Shown here piece by piece: positions 63,820 through 64,000 of a DNA stretch of 64,000 nt. The position numbers were made by a program, and so were the translations under genes. The notes beneath the pieces were generated by a model. The model did not search any database. It saw only the letters and a program-made list of their open reading frames with translations, and was not told the DNA's origin. The first letter of the stretch is position 1, and every line of letters starts with the position of its first letter. Source of the stretch: a bacterium (GTDB lineage: Bacteria > Actinomycetota > Acidimicrobiia > Acidimicrobiales > Bin134); assembly GCA_026708015.1 (NCBI GenBank), contig JAPOVT010000037.1, positions 28,646 through 92,645 of the forward strand. The letters run 5' to 3'.

Positions 63820-63980
63820 CAAAGCAGATCACTGCCAAAGAGGAAAGACACGCTTACCAGGCATCGTTGGGTTGCCTCGAAGCCGTGGGGAGATGGCCCG
63901 ATGACGCTGCACGAGCTTGGACACTTAGCGCCATCGAGCAAGGCATGAGCATCCCCCTTTTGGCCGGTCACCTCGATTAG
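63816..63980 (+). CDS. Small hypothetical protein, 54 residues
   Basis: MTKQITAKEERHAYQASLGC starts it and it ends with EQGMSIPLLAGHLD. Its ATG overlaps the stop of the HEPN-like gene by four bases, so it is coupled to it. I recognise no family. Lengths of 50-70 residues and coupling to a HEPN gene are common for antitoxin or partner proteins, but this one has no recognised DNA-binding or antitoxin motif. It is followed by an AGGAGG ribosome site for the next gene. Confidence 0.55.
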   Translation: MTKQITAKEERHAYQASLGCLEAVGRWPDDAARAWTLSAIEQGMSIPLLAGHLD

Positions 63981-63989
63981 GAGGTAACC

Positions 63990-64000
63990 ATGTCATTGAT
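63990..64000 (+). CDS. Start of a gene cut by the window edge
   Basis: AGGAGGTAACCATG places a strong ribosome site (63979-63984) five bases before an ATG at 63990. Only MSL and a partial codon remain. The coupling to the small gene upstream suggests a further member of this accessory operon. Confidence 0.5.

Noticed and set aside
1..64000. tRNA, rRNA, insertion sequences, integrase and attachment sites
   Set aside because: I looked for cloverleaf-like ends, transposase motifs and flanking direct repeats and found none; the accessory islands therefore show no visible mobility genes in this window.

Overview
The window is GC-rich (roughly 60-65% by eye), densely coded and rich in CoA-ester catabolism. 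It carries F420-type LLM oxidoreductases, CaiB/BaiF transferase, thiolases, acyl-CoA dehydrogenases, amidohydrolase_2 proteins, a 13E12/DUF222 HNH protein and class E sortase-type (LAxTG) surface anchors. Many genes have a TANNNT -10 box 5-8 bases before the start codon, the signature of leaderless actinobacterial mRNAs. I infer an actinobacterium, most like marine or host-associated Acidimicrobiia; this is a judgement from gene content, not a search. I see no rRNA, tRNA, CRISPR array or insertion sequence, and no stretch over 300 bases lacks a gene.

Layout. 1-279: start of an MFS transporter cut by the window edge. 357-9712: cysS, then a plus-strand run with a small-molecule kinase, S9 peptidase, two LLM oxidoreductases, a CoA transferase very like 2-methylfumaryl-CoA isomerase, an SDR and a phytanoyl-CoA-type dioxygenase. 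9758-11490: a split HipA-like kinase plus HIRAN pair. 11553-14744 (minus): HMG-CoA-synthase-like/OB-fold fusion, thiolase and an unknown protein. 14800-18465: amidohydrolase and an orphan molybdopterin hydroxylase subunit. 18535-21111: lipoprotein and HNH protein. 21200-29193: two divergent amidohydrolases, then thioesterase, MDR reductase, crotonase and a complete four-subunit 2-oxoacid:ferredoxin oxidoreductase. 29197-29967: tyrosine phosphatase. 30084-31652: two paralogous wall-anchored proteins, one with a 110-residue stalk built only of Asp, Met, Ala and Gly. 31727-40654: crotonase, reductase, universal stress protein, SDR, small alpha+beta-barrel proteins, isochorismatase-like hydrolase, a trypsin-like protease, two acyl-CoA dehydrogenases and a thiolase. 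40735-42396: acyl-CoA ligase. 42415-50920 (minus): a seven-gene operon of a BMP-type ABC importer (lipoprotein, ATPase, two permeases) with a reductase, O-methyltransferase and deaminase-like amidohydrolase. 51108-51506: a membrane-anchored coiled coil with perfect 33-bp repeats. 51507-58805 (minus): a catabolic operon (VOC protein, cupin, HyuA, HyuB, acyl-CoA ligase, Rieske oxygenase).

58951-64000 looks like a defence/accessory island: a winged-helix protein behind a palindromic operator, a DPPY-type DNA methyltransferase, a convergent PD-ExK nuclease, an Rnl1-type RNA ligase broken by a frameshift, an amidohydrolase, and a HEPN-like gene also broken by a frameshift. The apparent frameshifts (two clear, one tentative in the MFS fragment) fall in G/C homopolymers, so assembly error has to be excluded before calling them pseudogenes.

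The genes most worth following up are the Asp/Met surface protein, the HipA-like/HIRAN pair, the chain of two six-codon mini-ORFs coupling the alpha and beta genes of the ferredoxin oxidoreductase, and the restriction-modification/RNA-repair island.
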